Shown in pieces: positions 16,015 to 24,640 of a stretch of 64,000 nucleotides of DNA. Within the stretch, counting starts at the first letter, position 1. The number at the start of each line of letters is the position of its first letter. A program made the translations under genes and the position numbers. The notes beneath the pieces were generated by a model. It did not search any database. It saw only the letters and a list, made by a program, of their open reading frames with translations, and was not told where the DNA came from. This stretch comes from Acaricomes phytoseiuli DSM 14247 (GTDB lineage: Bacteria > Actinomycetota > Actinomycetes > Actinomycetales > Micrococcaceae), in contig NZ_AQXM01000061.1 of NCBI RefSeq assembly GCF_000376245.1, positions 58,857 to 122,856 on the forward strand. The letters run 5' to 3'.

Positions 16015-17138
16015 AGGCTCACCGCTCCCCGAGCGCGGACCAAGACAATGAACATGGGGCCGCCGATGAAGACGGTCAGGATGCCCGCGGCGACTTCACC
16101 GGGGAGCATGACCACCCGGCCGAGAACGTCCGCCGCCAAGAGGATGATCGGTGCGGTGAGTACTGCGTAGGGCAGTAGCCAGCGGTAGTCAGTGCCGATG
16201 AGCGTCCGCAGCAGATGCGGCACCACCAGACCGATGAAAGCGATAGGGCCGGCCAGGGCCGTTGCGGAGCCGCACAGCAGCACTACTCCGAGACCGCTCA
16301 CGCCCCGGGCCAGAGCCGGGTTCTGCCCTAGCCCGCGCGCGAGATCATCGCCCAGGGCGAGTCCGTTAAGCCAACGCCCGGTGCCGAGCACCAGGAGCAC
16401 ACCGGCCAGCATAAAAGGCAGCAGAGTCAGGATCTGCTCCCAGTCCTTCCCCGCGAGAGAGCCCACTTGCCAGTTCCGGAATGCGGTGAGGGCGTCCTGG
16501 TTGCTCACCAGCAAAGCGTTGAGCAGAGAGAACAGCCCGGCGGTCAGCGCCGCTCCCGCGAGGGCGAGCTTAACCGGAGTGGCACCTTCCCGCCCCATGC
16601 TAGCCACCGAATAGACTACGACGGCGGCGAAGGCCGCACCAAGGAAACCGAACCAGACGTAGCTCAGCGGCTGTACGGCGCCGAAGAAGACCACTGCGCT
16701 GACAATGGCCAGGGCGGCACCGGCGTTGACCCCCAGAAGTCCTGGGTCGGCAAGCGGGTTACGGGTGAGCCCCTGCATCGAGGTTCCAGCCAGGCCCAGA
16801 CACGCCCCAACGAGCAAGCCAGTCACTGTGCGTGGGATCCGGTTGTGGACCACCGCCCAGTCGTCATTGCTGAGAGGCTGGCCGAGATTGCCGAGTGCGT
16901 CGAATACTGTTGGTAGCGAAACCGCTCGCGCGCCGATGGCCACGGAGGCGAAGCATGCGACGAGCAATACGATGACCAGCATTCCGAGCACCAGCATGCG
17001 CTGGGACAGCCCGGCCGAAATCAGCCGGGCCGGGGCTGATCCGCCCGGACCCGAGCGAGCCGAGCCGAGCCGGCTGGGGGCCGCCCGAGCCGGGCCGGCC
17101 TCCAGCCGGCCGGCGGCCTGGCTGACTTCAGTACTCAT
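16011..17138 (-). CDS. Siderophore ABC transporter permease (FecCD type, first)
   Basis: This 375-residue FecCD permease has the signatures IPRTVTGLLVGACLGLAGTSMQGLTRNPLADPGLLGVNAGAA and GPIAFIGLVVPHLLRTLIG. A 45-residue Ala/Pro/Arg/Gly-rich cytoplasmic start (GPARAAPSRLGSARSGPGG) precedes the first helix; later Met codons such as MLVLGML could be the real start. It follows the binding-protein gene by 19 bases and overlaps the next permease gene by 4 nt. Confidence 0.92.
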   Translation of the reverse strand: MSTEVSQAAGRLEAGPARAAPSRLGSARSGPGGSAPARLISAGLSQRMLVLGMLVIVLLVACFASVAIGARAVSLPTVFDALGNLGQPLSNDDWAVVHNRIPRTVTGLLVGACLGLAGTSMQGLTRNPLADPGLLGVNAGAALAIVSAVVFFGAVQPLSYVWFGFLGAAFAAVVVYSVASMGREGATPVKLALAGAALTAGLFSLLNALLVSNQDALTAFRNWQVGSLAGKDWEQILTLLPFMLAGVLLVLGTGRWLNGLALGDDLARGLGQNPALARGVSGLGVVLLCGSATALAGPIAFIGLVVPHLLRTLIGTDYRWLLPYAVLTAPIILLAADVLGRVVMLPGEVAAGILTVFIGGPMFIVLVRARGAVSL

Positions 17139-17157
17139 GCTGGAACTCGTTGACTAC

Positions 17158-18240
17158 TCAGTTACTGCTACTGGAGCTGGCAGCACTGGCATCGACCGCA
17201 GCTGCAAGCTGCGGGACGAAGCTGTCCAGCATCCACGGGATGCTAAGCGGTGACGCTGCGGAGAAGGAGAGGCTGAGCGTCTTGTCTTCGGTGGCCACCA
17301 GGCCGCCGTTCCGGATCGCCGGAATCTGGCCGATCAGCGGGTCATTCTTCAGGGTCTCTGCGGTCATGCCATCCGGCAGCCAGGTCATGAAGAGATCGGA
17401 GTCGAGCTCATTGGCCTTCTCTCGGGACCAGTCGACGAAGAAAGCATCTGAACCCTGAGTGGCCTGCGCCGCGACCGGGGCCATGGTCATGCCCATTTCG
17501 GTCAGCAACCGGGGGCGGTTGTCCTGGGGGGTGTAGAGGCTAACCCCGGCCTGCGCCTGGGCCTCGATGTTACCGGCGATGAAGGTCTTTCCGGCGAGCT
17601 GAGGGAACTGCTGGACTTTGTCCGAGATCGCCTGTTGCGTGCTGTTGATGAGGTTCTCCGCCTCGGTGTTCTTGCCGAGTGCCTGACCGATCAGCCTAGT
17701 GCTGTCCTGCCAGGAGGTGCCGTAGGGCTTCTCCGGGTAACCGACCACGGGGGCGATCTTCGCGAGCTTGTCGTAGCTCTCCTGGTTCAGCCCGGAGTAC
17801 GCCGCGAGGATGACATCCGGCTGGGCCTTGGCGATCTCATCGAAATTGATCTGCGCGGATTCCTCGGGGTAGAGAGTCGGAGCGTTATCGCTGCCCAGCG
17901 AGGCTCCTAGCTCATCAAGCTTGGCCGCCTTCCAGGGGGTCAGGCCATTTTCATCGCCGCCCCAGGTCGTTGTGGGCATAGCCACCGGCACTACACCGAG
18001 CGCAAGGGCAACGTCGTCGTTGACCCAGGAGACCGTGGCCACGCGCTGCGGCTGCTGCTCGATCGTGACGTCGCCGAGGGCGCTTTGGAGCGTGACCGGA
18101 AAGGCTCCGGTGCCGGCAGAACCCGTGCCGGCAGCGTCGCCGGAAGGAGTCGTGCTCGTCGAGCAACCGGAAAGGACGAGGCTAGCGCTTGCGGCGATAG
18201 CGAAGAAGCCGATGGCAAAAGATCGGCGGGCTGACTTCAC
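17158..18240 (-). CDS. Siderophore-binding lipoprotein of the ABC importer
   Basis: This 360-residue protein binds ferric siderophore outside the membrane. It has a lipoprotein signal with lipobox LSGC (Cys26), a Thr/Ser/Gly linker, then the periplasmic-binding fold of the FecB/TroA type (RVATVSWVNDDVALALGVVPVAMPTTTWG, KAQPDVILAAYSGL). It starts at GTG 18240 with GAGGT 8 bases upstream. It is the first gene of the five-gene operon ending at 12943 and lies behind the iron box at 18334-18350. Confidence 0.92.
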   Translation of the reverse strand: MKSARRSFAIGFFAIAASASLVLSGCSTSTTPSGDAAGTGSAGTGAFPVTLQSALGDVTIEQQPQRVATVSWVNDDVALALGVVPVAMPTTTWGGDENGLTPWKAAKLDELGASLGSDNAPTLYPEESAQINFDEIAKAQPDVILAAYSGLNQESYDKLAKIAPVVGYPEKPYGTSWQDSTRLIGQALGKNTEAENLINSTQQAISDKVQQFPQLAGKTFIAGNIEAQAQAGVSLYTPQDNRPRLLTEMGMTMAPVAAQATQGSDAFFVDWSREKANELDSDLFMTWLPDGMTAETLKNDPLIGQIPAIRNGGLVATEDKTLSLSFSAASPLSIPWMLDSFVPQLAAAVDASAASSSSSN

Positions 18241-18333
18241 GATAGGTACCTCAGGTTCTCACGTTGTGCACTGAATGGTCTGTAAAGCAGTGTGGGTGCC
18301 CGACTGTCACGTACCAGTCCAGCCCCTCTAGAC

Positions 18334-18350
18334 TTGGTTAGGCTAACCAA
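18334..18350. promoter_or_regulatory. DtxR/IdeR-type iron box
   Basis: TTGGTTAGGCTAACCAA is a perfect 17-base palindrome (central G) and matches the core of the actinobacterial iron-box consensus TTAGGTTAGGCTAACCTAA. It is 84 bases upstream of the siderophore-binding protein start. Iron-loaded DtxR/IdeR should repress the operon there. Confidence 0.85.
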
Positions 18351-18415
18351 ACTAACCCAAGATTAGCCTAGCCTCATGCAATTAAGAAACAGTTGTGTTA
18401 GCTAATCGATAATTA

Positions 18416-19303
18416 TTAAGCGTGCACGATGGGCGAAGGCGTCGCGGCCGCCTGCCCTTTCGGTCCAGGCAGAGCTGAGCCGTTAACACGCTGAACCGGC
18501 ACTTGAATCGGTGCGGGGTAGCGCGGGCCAAGCCCGTCGCCGCTGGAGACCCCGCGCAAACGGCGGCCGAGCCAGGGAGCGAAATGCCTGCGACTCCAAT
18601 CCCACCGGGAACGCGCCTGCTGCCAGCGCGTGTACTTCGGCGGCTGGCCTAGTGGGGCGGACTCCAAGCGGTGCGGAATCCCGATGATCTCCAGGACCTT
18701 GGCGGCCAGATAGATATGGCCGCGGGTCGACATGTGCAGGCGGTCATCAGCCCACATCCGCAGATCCTGGAACTGCTCGAAGCACCAGTAATCGACCAGC
18801 ATGGCACCGTAACGGTGGGCGATACTCCGGACACCTGCGTTATAAGCGGCGTTGCGGAGTTTGAGTGGCTCCAGAAGCGGTGAAAGCGGAACCGGATATC
18901 CGGTGAAAAGCAGCGCTTGCGCTCCGCTTTCGCGCACCCGCTGAACCAGCGCATCATAACGGCGTATCAACGCGGGAAGATCAGCCCGCAGGGCCAGTAA
19001 GTCGTTGCCACCGGGGTAGATGCTCACGATCTCTGGGCGCAGACGCAGTGCCGGCTCAAGCTGTTCGCAGATCACGTGCTCCAGGCGCTTACCCCGGATG
19101 GCGAAGTTCGCGTAACGCCACGAATCATCCCGGGCCTGCAGCTCCTGAGCGACTCGGTCCGCCCAGCCTCGGACGCCATGGGGCAGGTGCGGGGCGTCGT
19201 CACCCACCCCTTCGGTGAAGGAATCGCCGATCGCGACGAAGACCCGATGGCCGGCCGACCGTTCGGTTACTTCACGCGCCGCATTGCACACCGCATCAAG
19301 CAC
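18416..19303 (-). CDS. SGNH/GDSL-type hydrolase (paralogue 2)
   Basis: This 295-residue protein has the same blocks as the paralogue at 12118-12891: VAIGDSFTEGVGDDAPHLPHGVRGWADRV, FAIRGKRLEH, GGNDLL, and DDRLHMSTRGHIYLA. Its C-terminus is also shared (WLGRRLRGVSSGDGLGPRYP), followed by a longer tail. The start is GTG 19303 with no clear ribosome site; the first 20 residues are not conserved, so a later start is possible. It lies directly upstream of the iron-box region on the same strand. Confidence 0.82.
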   Translation of the reverse strand: MLDAVCNAAREVTERSAGHRVFVAIGDSFTEGVGDDAPHLPHGVRGWADRVAQELQARDDSWRYANFAIRGKRLEHVICEQLEPALRLRPEIVSIYPGGNDLLALRADLPALIRRYDALVQRVRESGAQALLFTGYPVPLSPLLEPLKLRNAAYNAGVRSIAHRYGAMLVDYWCFEQFQDLRMWADDRLHMSTRGHIYLAAKVLEIIGIPHRLESAPLGQPPKYTRWQQARSRWDWSRRHFAPWLGRRLRGVSSGDGLGPRYPAPIQVPVQRVNGSALPGPKGQAAATPSPIVHA

Positions 19304-19397
19304 AGTTCCATCATCGGGCTTCAGCCCCGCTACGTCTCAAAATAGGACTGAAGCGATGTTGAATTCCGGGGAAACCTCCGGCAAAACCCACGGACTC

Positions 19398-20453
19398 CTA
19401 GGCTTCGGTGGCGGCGCGCTCCGGCGGAGTGCCGTCGCCGAAGGGGTGTCCGCCGAGCGCTTCCCGGCCGTGCGGGGCGAGCCAGACATCTTCCTCCGGG
19501 CCCTTGGGCACGATCTGCGTGGGGTTCAGATCGGTGTGCACGATGTAGTAGTGCTGCTTGATCTGCTCGAAGTTGACGGTATCCCCAAAACCCGGGGTCT
19601 GGAAGAGATCGCGGGCATAGGCCGAGAGCACGGGCATTTCGGTGAGCTTATTGCGATTGCACTTGAAGTGCCCGTGATACACCGCATCGAAGCGGACCAG
19701 CGTGGTGAAGAGCCGGATATCGGCCTCGGTGATGCTGTCCCCGACCAGGTAGCGCTGGCCGGAGAGGCGCTCTTCCAGCCAGTCCAGTGCGGCGAAGAGC
19801 CGATCATAGGCCTTGTCATAGGATTCCTGGGAACCCGCGAAACCGCAGCGGTACACGCCGTTGTTGATCTCGGTGAAGATCCGCTTGCTCACCTCATCGA
19901 TCTCCTCCCGGAGTTCTTCCGGGTACAGGTCCGGAGCTCCGGGCCGATGATAATCGACCCATTCAGTGCTGAGATCCAGAGTGATCTGCGGGAAGTTATT
20001 GGTCACCACCGCGCCGCTGGGAACATCGACGATTGCGGGCACCGTGATGCCGCGCGGGTAGTCGGGGAATCGCTGGAAATAGGCCTCCTGAAGCCTTTCG
20101 ATGCCCAGCACCGGATCCTTGGCGTCGGGGTCGAGATCAAACGTCCAGCTCCGCGAATCGTGCGTGGGCCCGCAGATGCCGAGCGAGATCGCGTCCTCCA
20201 AGCCCAGTAGCCGCCGCACGATGGTGGCACGGTGCGCCCAGGGGCAGGCCCGCGCTACCACCAGACGGTAACGGCCCGGCTCGACCGGCCAGCCCGGCTC
20301 CCCGTTCGGCCCGGCGTCGGCATCCCGGGTGATCCGATCCTCGATGTAATTCGTATCCCGGACGAACTCCTCCCCGGTGTGGACATAAGCGCCTTGGGTA
20401 CTGAACTGGTCCTGGTCCGCGCTGGGCTGGTCTGCTGCAGGCTTATCGCTCAT
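19398..20453 (-). CDS. Glutathione S-transferase family, Xi-type (hydroquinone reductase-like)
   Basis: The 351-residue protein is of the Xi-class/omega-like transferase family (YqjG, ECM4). The catalytic Cys is Cys70 in RACPWAHRATIVRRLLGL. It is followed by GGE-type substrate loops and VTNNFPQITLDLSTEW. These enzymes reduce glutathionyl-hydroquinones. Actinobacteria make mycothiol rather than glutathione, so the thiol used here is uncertain. It is preceded by a 27-bp hairpin that ends the upstream thioesterase gene. Confidence 0.85.
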   Translation of the reverse strand: MSDKPAADQPSADQDQFSTQGAYVHTGEEFVRDTNYIEDRITRDADAGPNGEPGWPVEPGRYRLVVARACPWAHRATIVRRLLGLEDAISLGICGPTHDSRSWTFDLDPDAKDPVLGIERLQEAYFQRFPDYPRGITVPAIVDVPSGAVVTNNFPQITLDLSTEWVDYHRPGAPDLYPEELREEIDEVSKRIFTEINNGVYRCGFAGSQESYDKAYDRLFAALDWLEERLSGQRYLVGDSITEADIRLFTTLVRFDAVYHGHFKCNRNKLTEMPVLSAYARDLFQTPGFGDTVNFEQIKQHYYIVHTDLNPTQIVPKGPEEDVWLAPHGREALGGHPFGDGTPPERAATEA

Positions 20454-20480
20454 GAGCCAAGCCTACGCCTTCCGACCCAC

Positions 20481-20545
20481 CCGCTGAGTGGTCGGGTACG
20501 GCGGCTTAGAAGCGCAGCAAGCCGCCGTACCCGACCACTCAGCGG
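20481..20545. terminator. 57-nt hairpin family, copy 2 (27-bp perfect stem)
   Basis: Bases 20481-20507 are exactly complementary to 20519-20545; the loop is 11 nt. The core from TGAGTG (20485) to CACTCA (20541) is 57 nt, as in the two other copies. It lies just after the end of the downstream-facing thioesterase gene on the minus strand. Confidence 0.85.
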
Positions 20546-20550
20546 AGGGA

Positions 20551-21018
20551 TCAGCGGGGGAAGATCGAGGTGCCGAGCAGCGGTTCAAGCGAAGCTCTGC
20601 GCGCTGCGTCGATCCGCCTGAGAACCCCAGCGGGTTCGTCGTAAAAAGCCAGGACCGTTTCGGCGAGCGCGCATTCGACTCCATCGACAGGATCGCTAAT
20701 CCGATATGCTAGAGTCAGAGAGGCCGGTTTGAGCGCGGTAATCCAGACCTGAACTTTCGCCGGGATGTTACGGTATCGCAACGGGGCACGGTATTTGATC
20801 CAATGCTCCACTACCAAGATCTGCACCCCTGCAGGCAGGTCGGGGAATACCGGGAATTCCGGCTCCACGCCGGGTGCTCCGGTGCCCGCAGGCCGCCCAA
20901 AGGCATGCACCCGGGCTTCTTCGAGCATCCGCACGATCTCGACGTTGTTGATATGCCCATAGGCATCCATATCACCCCAGCGCATGGGAATATCGATTTC
21001 CAGATACGTTCCCATCAT
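20551..21018 (-). CDS. Hotdog-fold acyl-CoA thioesterase (4HBT family)
   Basis: This 155-residue protein is a single hotdog domain. The conserved N-terminal MRWGDMDAYGHINNVEIVRMLEEARV carries the catalytic acid region (WGDMDAYGHINN) of 4-hydroxybenzoyl-CoA-type thioesterases, which hydrolyse acyl-CoA. The chain length specificity cannot be read. It starts at MM 21018. The gene ends in a 27-bp hairpin. Confidence 0.85.
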   Translation of the reverse strand: MMGTYLEIDIPMRWGDMDAYGHINNVEIVRMLEEARVHAFGRPAGTGAPGVEPEFPVFPDLPAGVQILVVEHWIKYRAPLRYRNIPAKVQVWITALKPASLTLAYRISDPVDGVECALAETVLAFYDEPAGVLRRIDAARRASLEPLLGTSIFPR

Positions 21019-21318
21019 TGACCCAGACTACCGGTTGGCTCTGAGCGAGCATCAGAAAGCTCTATCAATCAGCAGTGATGAGTGGTACCCTCGAGCTGTC
21101 TGAAACTTCGATGGAGGCGGAAACACCGCGGGAAGCGAGGCGGCCGTGCTGGCCCTCTTGATCTCGGGCTCCGCGCCGCTCAGAGAATTCACTCTTATCG
21201 GCTGAGCAGTCACACCGACTGACGCCACCCGATGCGGCGCAATGAGCTGACCAGAGCAGCCGGGAGGTTAGTCCTGCCCAGCGGCTTCCCAGACTTTCAT
21301 GCGAAAGCGTCTTTCATC
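21019..21318. other. Divergent intergenic region between thioesterase and FBP genes
   Basis: This 300-bp stretch separates divergent genes and must hold both promoters. No tRNA or recognised riboswitch is present; the GTGGTACC near 21080 is not within a T-box consensus. The upstream open frame from 21232 is not counted as coding because it lacks family similarity. Confidence 0.4.
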
Positions 21319-21807
21319 ATGCACAGCATCACCCCCGACGAGATCCGTCGCAGTTTCATCAACGCCTCGCGCAGCGAGGTCAAAGCCATCACTTTCCCCG
21401 CCGATCTGGAGCAGCGTCCTTGGGATTCCCTGGATTACCTCGGCTGGCGAGATCCCAAGATGCCGCAGCGCGGTTATTTGCTCTACCCCAGCACTTCGGG
21501 ACTCACCGGAGTGCTGCTGCGTGCGCCCGAGTCCGGGGGCCGGGCGCGTAAGGTGCTCTGCGAGCTCTGCCGGGATGTTCGCAGCGATGTGGAGGCGCTG
21601 CTTTACGTGGCCCGTAAATCAGGGCCTTCCGGCCGGGATGGGAACACCGTGGGAACACTGATCTGCTCCGGGTTCCAGTGCTCGGCGAATGCCCGCACCG
21701 AACCACCTGCCAGTCTGCGACCGGCGGACCCGGAGGCGCACCGCCGGGAACAGATCGCCGGGTTGCACCACCGGCTGGAGCGATTCATCATGGCGGTTCA
21801 CGGCTGA
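21319..21807 (+). CDS. FBP-domain protein with C-terminal treble-clef zinc finger (FusB-like)
   Basis: The 162-residue protein resembles the FBP_C family, whose treble-clef zinc finger is shared with the EF-G-binding fusidic-acid protein FusB. Four cysteines could bind zinc: Cys81 and Cys84 (CELC), and Cys116 and Cys121 (CSGFQC). The N-terminal part begins MHSITPDEIRRSFINASRSEVKAITFP. The chosen start is ATG 21319, because the preceding in-frame codons from 21232 do not resemble the family. A role at the ribosome or EF-G is inferred from the family only. Confidence 0.7.
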   Translation: MHSITPDEIRRSFINASRSEVKAITFPADLEQRPWDSLDYLGWRDPKMPQRGYLLYPSTSGLTGVLLRAPESGGRARKVLCELCRDVRSDVEALLYVARKSGPSGRDGNTVGTLICSGFQCSANARTEPPASLRPADPEAHRREQIAGLHHRLERFIMAVHG

Positions 21808-21835
21808 TCAAGTATTCGGTTGATTGAATACTCCC

Positions 21836-22420
21836 ATGAACTCTCCGATCCGCCTGATCCCGCCGGCAGTGCAATTCCATCACTCCTGGTTGGAGAGTCT
21901 AGCCGAATGGGGCACTCCGGATCAGGACGGCGCTTCCACCTTTCTGGCTGATGAGTTCAGCTTGGATCTCGAGCAGCCTTCGGGGTTCGCGGCCTGGGTG
22001 AAGCTGCTCAACGATTTCGCGCGTGACGATTTCGCCGTACCGGAAGGCTTCGTGCACCAGACCAGCTTCTGGATCATCGAGGGGCAGCAGTACCTGGGCG
22101 CGATATCGTTGCGGCACACCCTGGGCAATGAGTATCTCGAACTGGCCGGCGGGCATATCGGCTACGGCGTCCGACCCTCGGCGCGGCGCCGGGGCCTGGC
22201 TGCCATGGCGCTGCGGTTCACGCTCGATGAGGCGAAGCTCAGGGGTATACCCGAGGCCATTGTGACGTGTCGGGATTCGAATATCGGTTCTGCCCGGACT
22301 ATCGAATCCTGCGGCGGAGCTCTGGTGCGCAAAGACCCTCCCGAACTTTTCCCGGCACAGTTCGGGATCGCCGAGGCGATGCGACGATACCGCTTCGACC
22401 TCACCGACCAGCTCAGATAG
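21836..22420 (+). CDS. GNAT-family N-acetyltransferase
   Basis: This 194-residue protein has the GNAT acetyl-CoA-binding signature around VRPSARRRGLAAMALRFTLDEA (the R/Q-x-x-G-x-A motif) and SNIGSARTIESCGGALVRKD. The N-terminal half contains LGAISLRHTLGNEYLELAGGHIGYG. The substrate is unknown. The ATG at 21836 is preferred to the in-frame TTG 12 bases earlier. It follows the FBP gene by 28 bases and may be co-transcribed with it. Confidence 0.85.
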   Translation: MNSPIRLIPPAVQFHHSWLESLAEWGTPDQDGASTFLADEFSLDLEQPSGFAAWVKLLNDFARDDFAVPEGFVHQTSFWIIEGQQYLGAISLRHTLGNEYLELAGGHIGYGVRPSARRRGLAAMALRFTLDEAKLRGIPEAIVTCRDSNIGSARTIESCGGALVRKDPPELFPAQFGIAEAMRRYRFDLTDQLR

Positions 22421-22475
22421 GCCAGCTCCGGTAGTAGCCGATAGCGACGGCCGTCGCTGGAGTCCGCTCAACCGA

Positions 22476-23021
22476 TCACCAGGTGAAAGGGGCGGGCTTC
22501 CGCGCTCCCGGCAATGCGGTATCGGCACGCCAGCTGTCCACCCATTCCGGCAGCTGCAGATCCGCCGGGGGCGCACCGATGAGCTCGAAGAGGTCTGCAT
22601 TGGGCACAGGCCTACCCTTGCGGTCGACCAGGCGCATCGCCATCACAGCTCGGACATAGATCTGGCCCTTGACCACCATGCACTGCTCGAAGTACATGGC
22701 TTTCGCATCAAAGCCGAGCACCCGGGATTCCATACTGTAGCGGCGCCAGAGGTCGATGGAGCGGCGGAAGGAGATGGTCTCCGCGCTCATCACGGGTCGC
22801 CAACCGCGCGCCCTAATGCGCTTCCACATACCGCTACGCACCATGAGGTCGAAGCGGCCCAGGTCCATCAGGGAGAAGTACATGCCGTTGTTGATATGCC
22901 CGGCGATGTCGATATCCGTGGGCCAGGCCCGCATCCGCACCGAAGAGTGTCCCCAGAGGCTCATCGCAGGCCGGAGCATCGCCTGGATCAGGTGAAAGAT
23001 CGTGCGCAGCAACAGATGCAT
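22476..23021 (-). CDS. Hotdog-fold acyl-CoA thioesterase (4HBT_2 type)
   Basis: The 181-residue protein has an N-terminal amphipathic segment (MHLLLRTIFHLIQAMLRPAM) followed by a hotdog domain. The key region is AWPTDIDIAGHINNGMYFSLMDLGRFDLMVRSGMWKRIR. The rest (ETISFRRSIDLWRRYSMESRVLGFDAKAMYFEQCMVVKGQIYVRAV) fits thioesterase family proteins of the PF13279 type. It is a second, distinct hotdog protein within 2 kb of the first, on the same strand but with other genes between. Confidence 0.85.
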   Translation of the reverse strand: MHLLLRTIFHLIQAMLRPAMSLWGHSSVRMRAWPTDIDIAGHINNGMYFSLMDLGRFDLMVRSGMWKRIRARGWRPVMSAETISFRRSIDLWRRYSMESRVLGFDAKAMYFEQCMVVKGQIYVRAVMAMRLVDRKGRPVPNADLFELIGAPPADLQLPEWVDSWRADTALPGARKPAPFTW

Positions 23022-23081
23022 ACCGTCATGTTACTGATTGGTAAGTTCCCCGTCACGCGATCCGGTCGGTGCCGCGGCGGC

Positions 23082-24359
23082 TCAGCGCACGCCCTTGATC
23101 TTGAGCACGAAAACCGCCCCTAGGGCAACGATGATACCGGCGACCGCGTACAGCACGACATAGCTGCCGATGACGACTACGAAGAACGCCGCCAGGACGC
23201 CGGAGAGCACCTGGGGCAGGGAGTTGGCCACGTTGATCACACCGAGATCCTTACCCCGGTGGGCGGCTGCCGGTAGGACTTGGGTGAGCAGCACCAAGTC
23301 CACCGCGAGGTAGACGCCCTGGCCGATGCCGAGGAGCGCAGCCCCGATCAGCGCACCGGGCCACGTCGGCGCGAACCCCAGTGTGAGCGCCGCCGCGGCG
23401 ATCATCCCAGACGATGCGATGACGAAAGGCTTGACCCGGCCGACGCGGTCCGCCCAGAATCCACCGATAGCGGCGGTCATCAAGGTGAGCAGGCTGAAAA
23501 GACCGGTGAGAATCAGCACTCCGAGTTCAGGGGCCGGGTAGCCGATCCGATCGCGCAGAAAGAACAGCAGGTAGACGATGCAGAGCTGGACTCCCAGCTG
23601 AACCAGGAACCTGGTCAACCAGGCCCAGCCGAAATCTGGATAACGCCGGGGGCTGATCCAGAAGCCGGAGAGGAAGCCGGCCCAGCTGAAGGGCTCGCGA
23701 TCGTCCCGGGAGAGCGGTACGTCATCGCTCCGGAACAGATACAACAGCAGGCCGGCGACGAGCGCTGCAGCGCAGAGCACGTATCCCAGGGCGAAATTCT
23801 CACCGACAATGGCGCCGATTGCAGCGCCGCAGAGGATGCCGATCACCGTGCCCATGGCCACCAGGCCGCCCACTCCCCCACGGTTGCGCAGGGGCACCCG
23901 ATCCGGAATAGCCGCGGTGATGGCCGCGAGCATGCCGTTGCAGCCGAGCTGGACGAAGCACCACAACAGCGCCATCATCGCCACACTCGGCGCGATCGAA
24001 AGCCCCAGCAGTGCTGAAGCGCCGATCGCAGCGCCGATCACCACCCAGGGAACCCTTCTGCCGAAGCGCGAAGTGGTCCGGTCCGAGAAAGCCCCGAAGA
24101 GCGGATTGGCGAAGAGCGAGATCACGGCACCGCAGCTGGTCACCAGGGCGAGGATAGCTTCTTTGCGGCCTTCGTCGAAAGCAATCGCTTGATTCCCCAG
24201 AAGCACCTGGATGGGGCCGAAGAACGCTGCGTTGATACCTACATTGACCAGCACGACAGCCGCTACCCAGAGGGGCTTGACTCTGGCCGTGGGTTCGTTG
24301 AGAGCGGCTGGACCGGTAGCTGCCGCCGGCTGCGCAGATGCTGGTGGATCGTGAAGCAA
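23082..24359 (-). CDS. Major facilitator superfamily transporter (12 helices)
   Basis: This 425-residue MFS transporter has the cytoplasmic loop GAFSDRTTSRFGRRVPWVVIGA between helices 2 and 3 and a second ADRVGRVKPFVIAS motif after helix 8, so it is a full two-fold MFS. The early RPLWVAAVVLVNVGINAAFFGPIQVLLGNQAIAFDEGRKEAILALVTSCG resembles actinobacterial sugar or SLC45-like symporters. The substrate is unknown. It diverges from the DHA2 transporter gene. Confidence 0.85.
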   Translation of the reverse strand: MLHDPPASAQPAAATGPAALNEPTARVKPLWVAAVVLVNVGINAAFFGPIQVLLGNQAIAFDEGRKEAILALVTSCGAVISLFANPLFGAFSDRTTSRFGRRVPWVVIGAAIGASALLGLSIAPSVAMMALLWCFVQLGCNGMLAAITAAIPDRVPLRNRGGVGGLVAMGTVIGILCGAAIGAIVGENFALGYVLCAAALVAGLLLYLFRSDDVPLSRDDREPFSWAGFLSGFWISPRRYPDFGWAWLTRFLVQLGVQLCIVYLLFFLRDRIGYPAPELGVLILTGLFSLLTLMTAAIGGFWADRVGRVKPFVIASSGMIAAAALTLGFAPTWPGALIGAALLGIGQGVYLAVDLVLLTQVLPAAAHRGKDLGVINVANSLPQVLSGVLAAFFVVVIGSYVVLYAVAGIIVALGAVFVLKIKGVR

Positions 24360-24369
24360 CAGTTCCCCT

Positions 24370-24391
24370 TTTGCAGCTACTTTGCAGCTAC
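24370..24391. repeat. Tandem 11-nt repeat
   Basis: TTTGCAGCTAC occurs twice without a gap at 24370-24380 and 24381-24391 in the divergent promoter region between two MFS genes. Confidence 0.6.
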
Positions 24392-24550
24392 TCTGCTGCG
24401 ATTATGGCGTTGGTCTCAGTCCTTCTGCAGAAGATACTACGGTATCGGCTTCACTCCTGAGCAGGGGCATCTGCTTGGCAGATCTGTTCAGAGTGAACAT
24501 CACAGTATTCAACGTTGACTATTTTTCCGCACGAGGGCAACATAGGAATA

Positions 24551-24573
24551 TAGTTGCTTTCCTAAAGCAACTA
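24551..24573. promoter_or_regulatory. Palindromic operator in front of the DHA2 efflux gene
   Basis: AGTTGCTTT and AAAGCAACT, separated by three bases (CCT) and extended by one T-A pair, form an inverted repeat 68 bases before the ATG of the multidrug-type transporter. Its form suits a MarR- or TetR-family operator. The regulator is not known; a MarR gene lies 2.4 kb downstream. Confidence 0.55.
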
Positions 24574-24640
24574 ATTTCATGTCCTGACCACCTCGAAGCC
24601 CTCGAATCTAAGAGCATGAATGCTCCTGGGAAGACTCGTT

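Noticed and set aside
21060..21200. Possible T-box or riboswitch in the thioesterase-FBP intergenic region
   Set aside because: GTGGTACC is present but the AGGGTGGNACCGCG T-box core and stem arrangement are not; no amino-acid gene follows.
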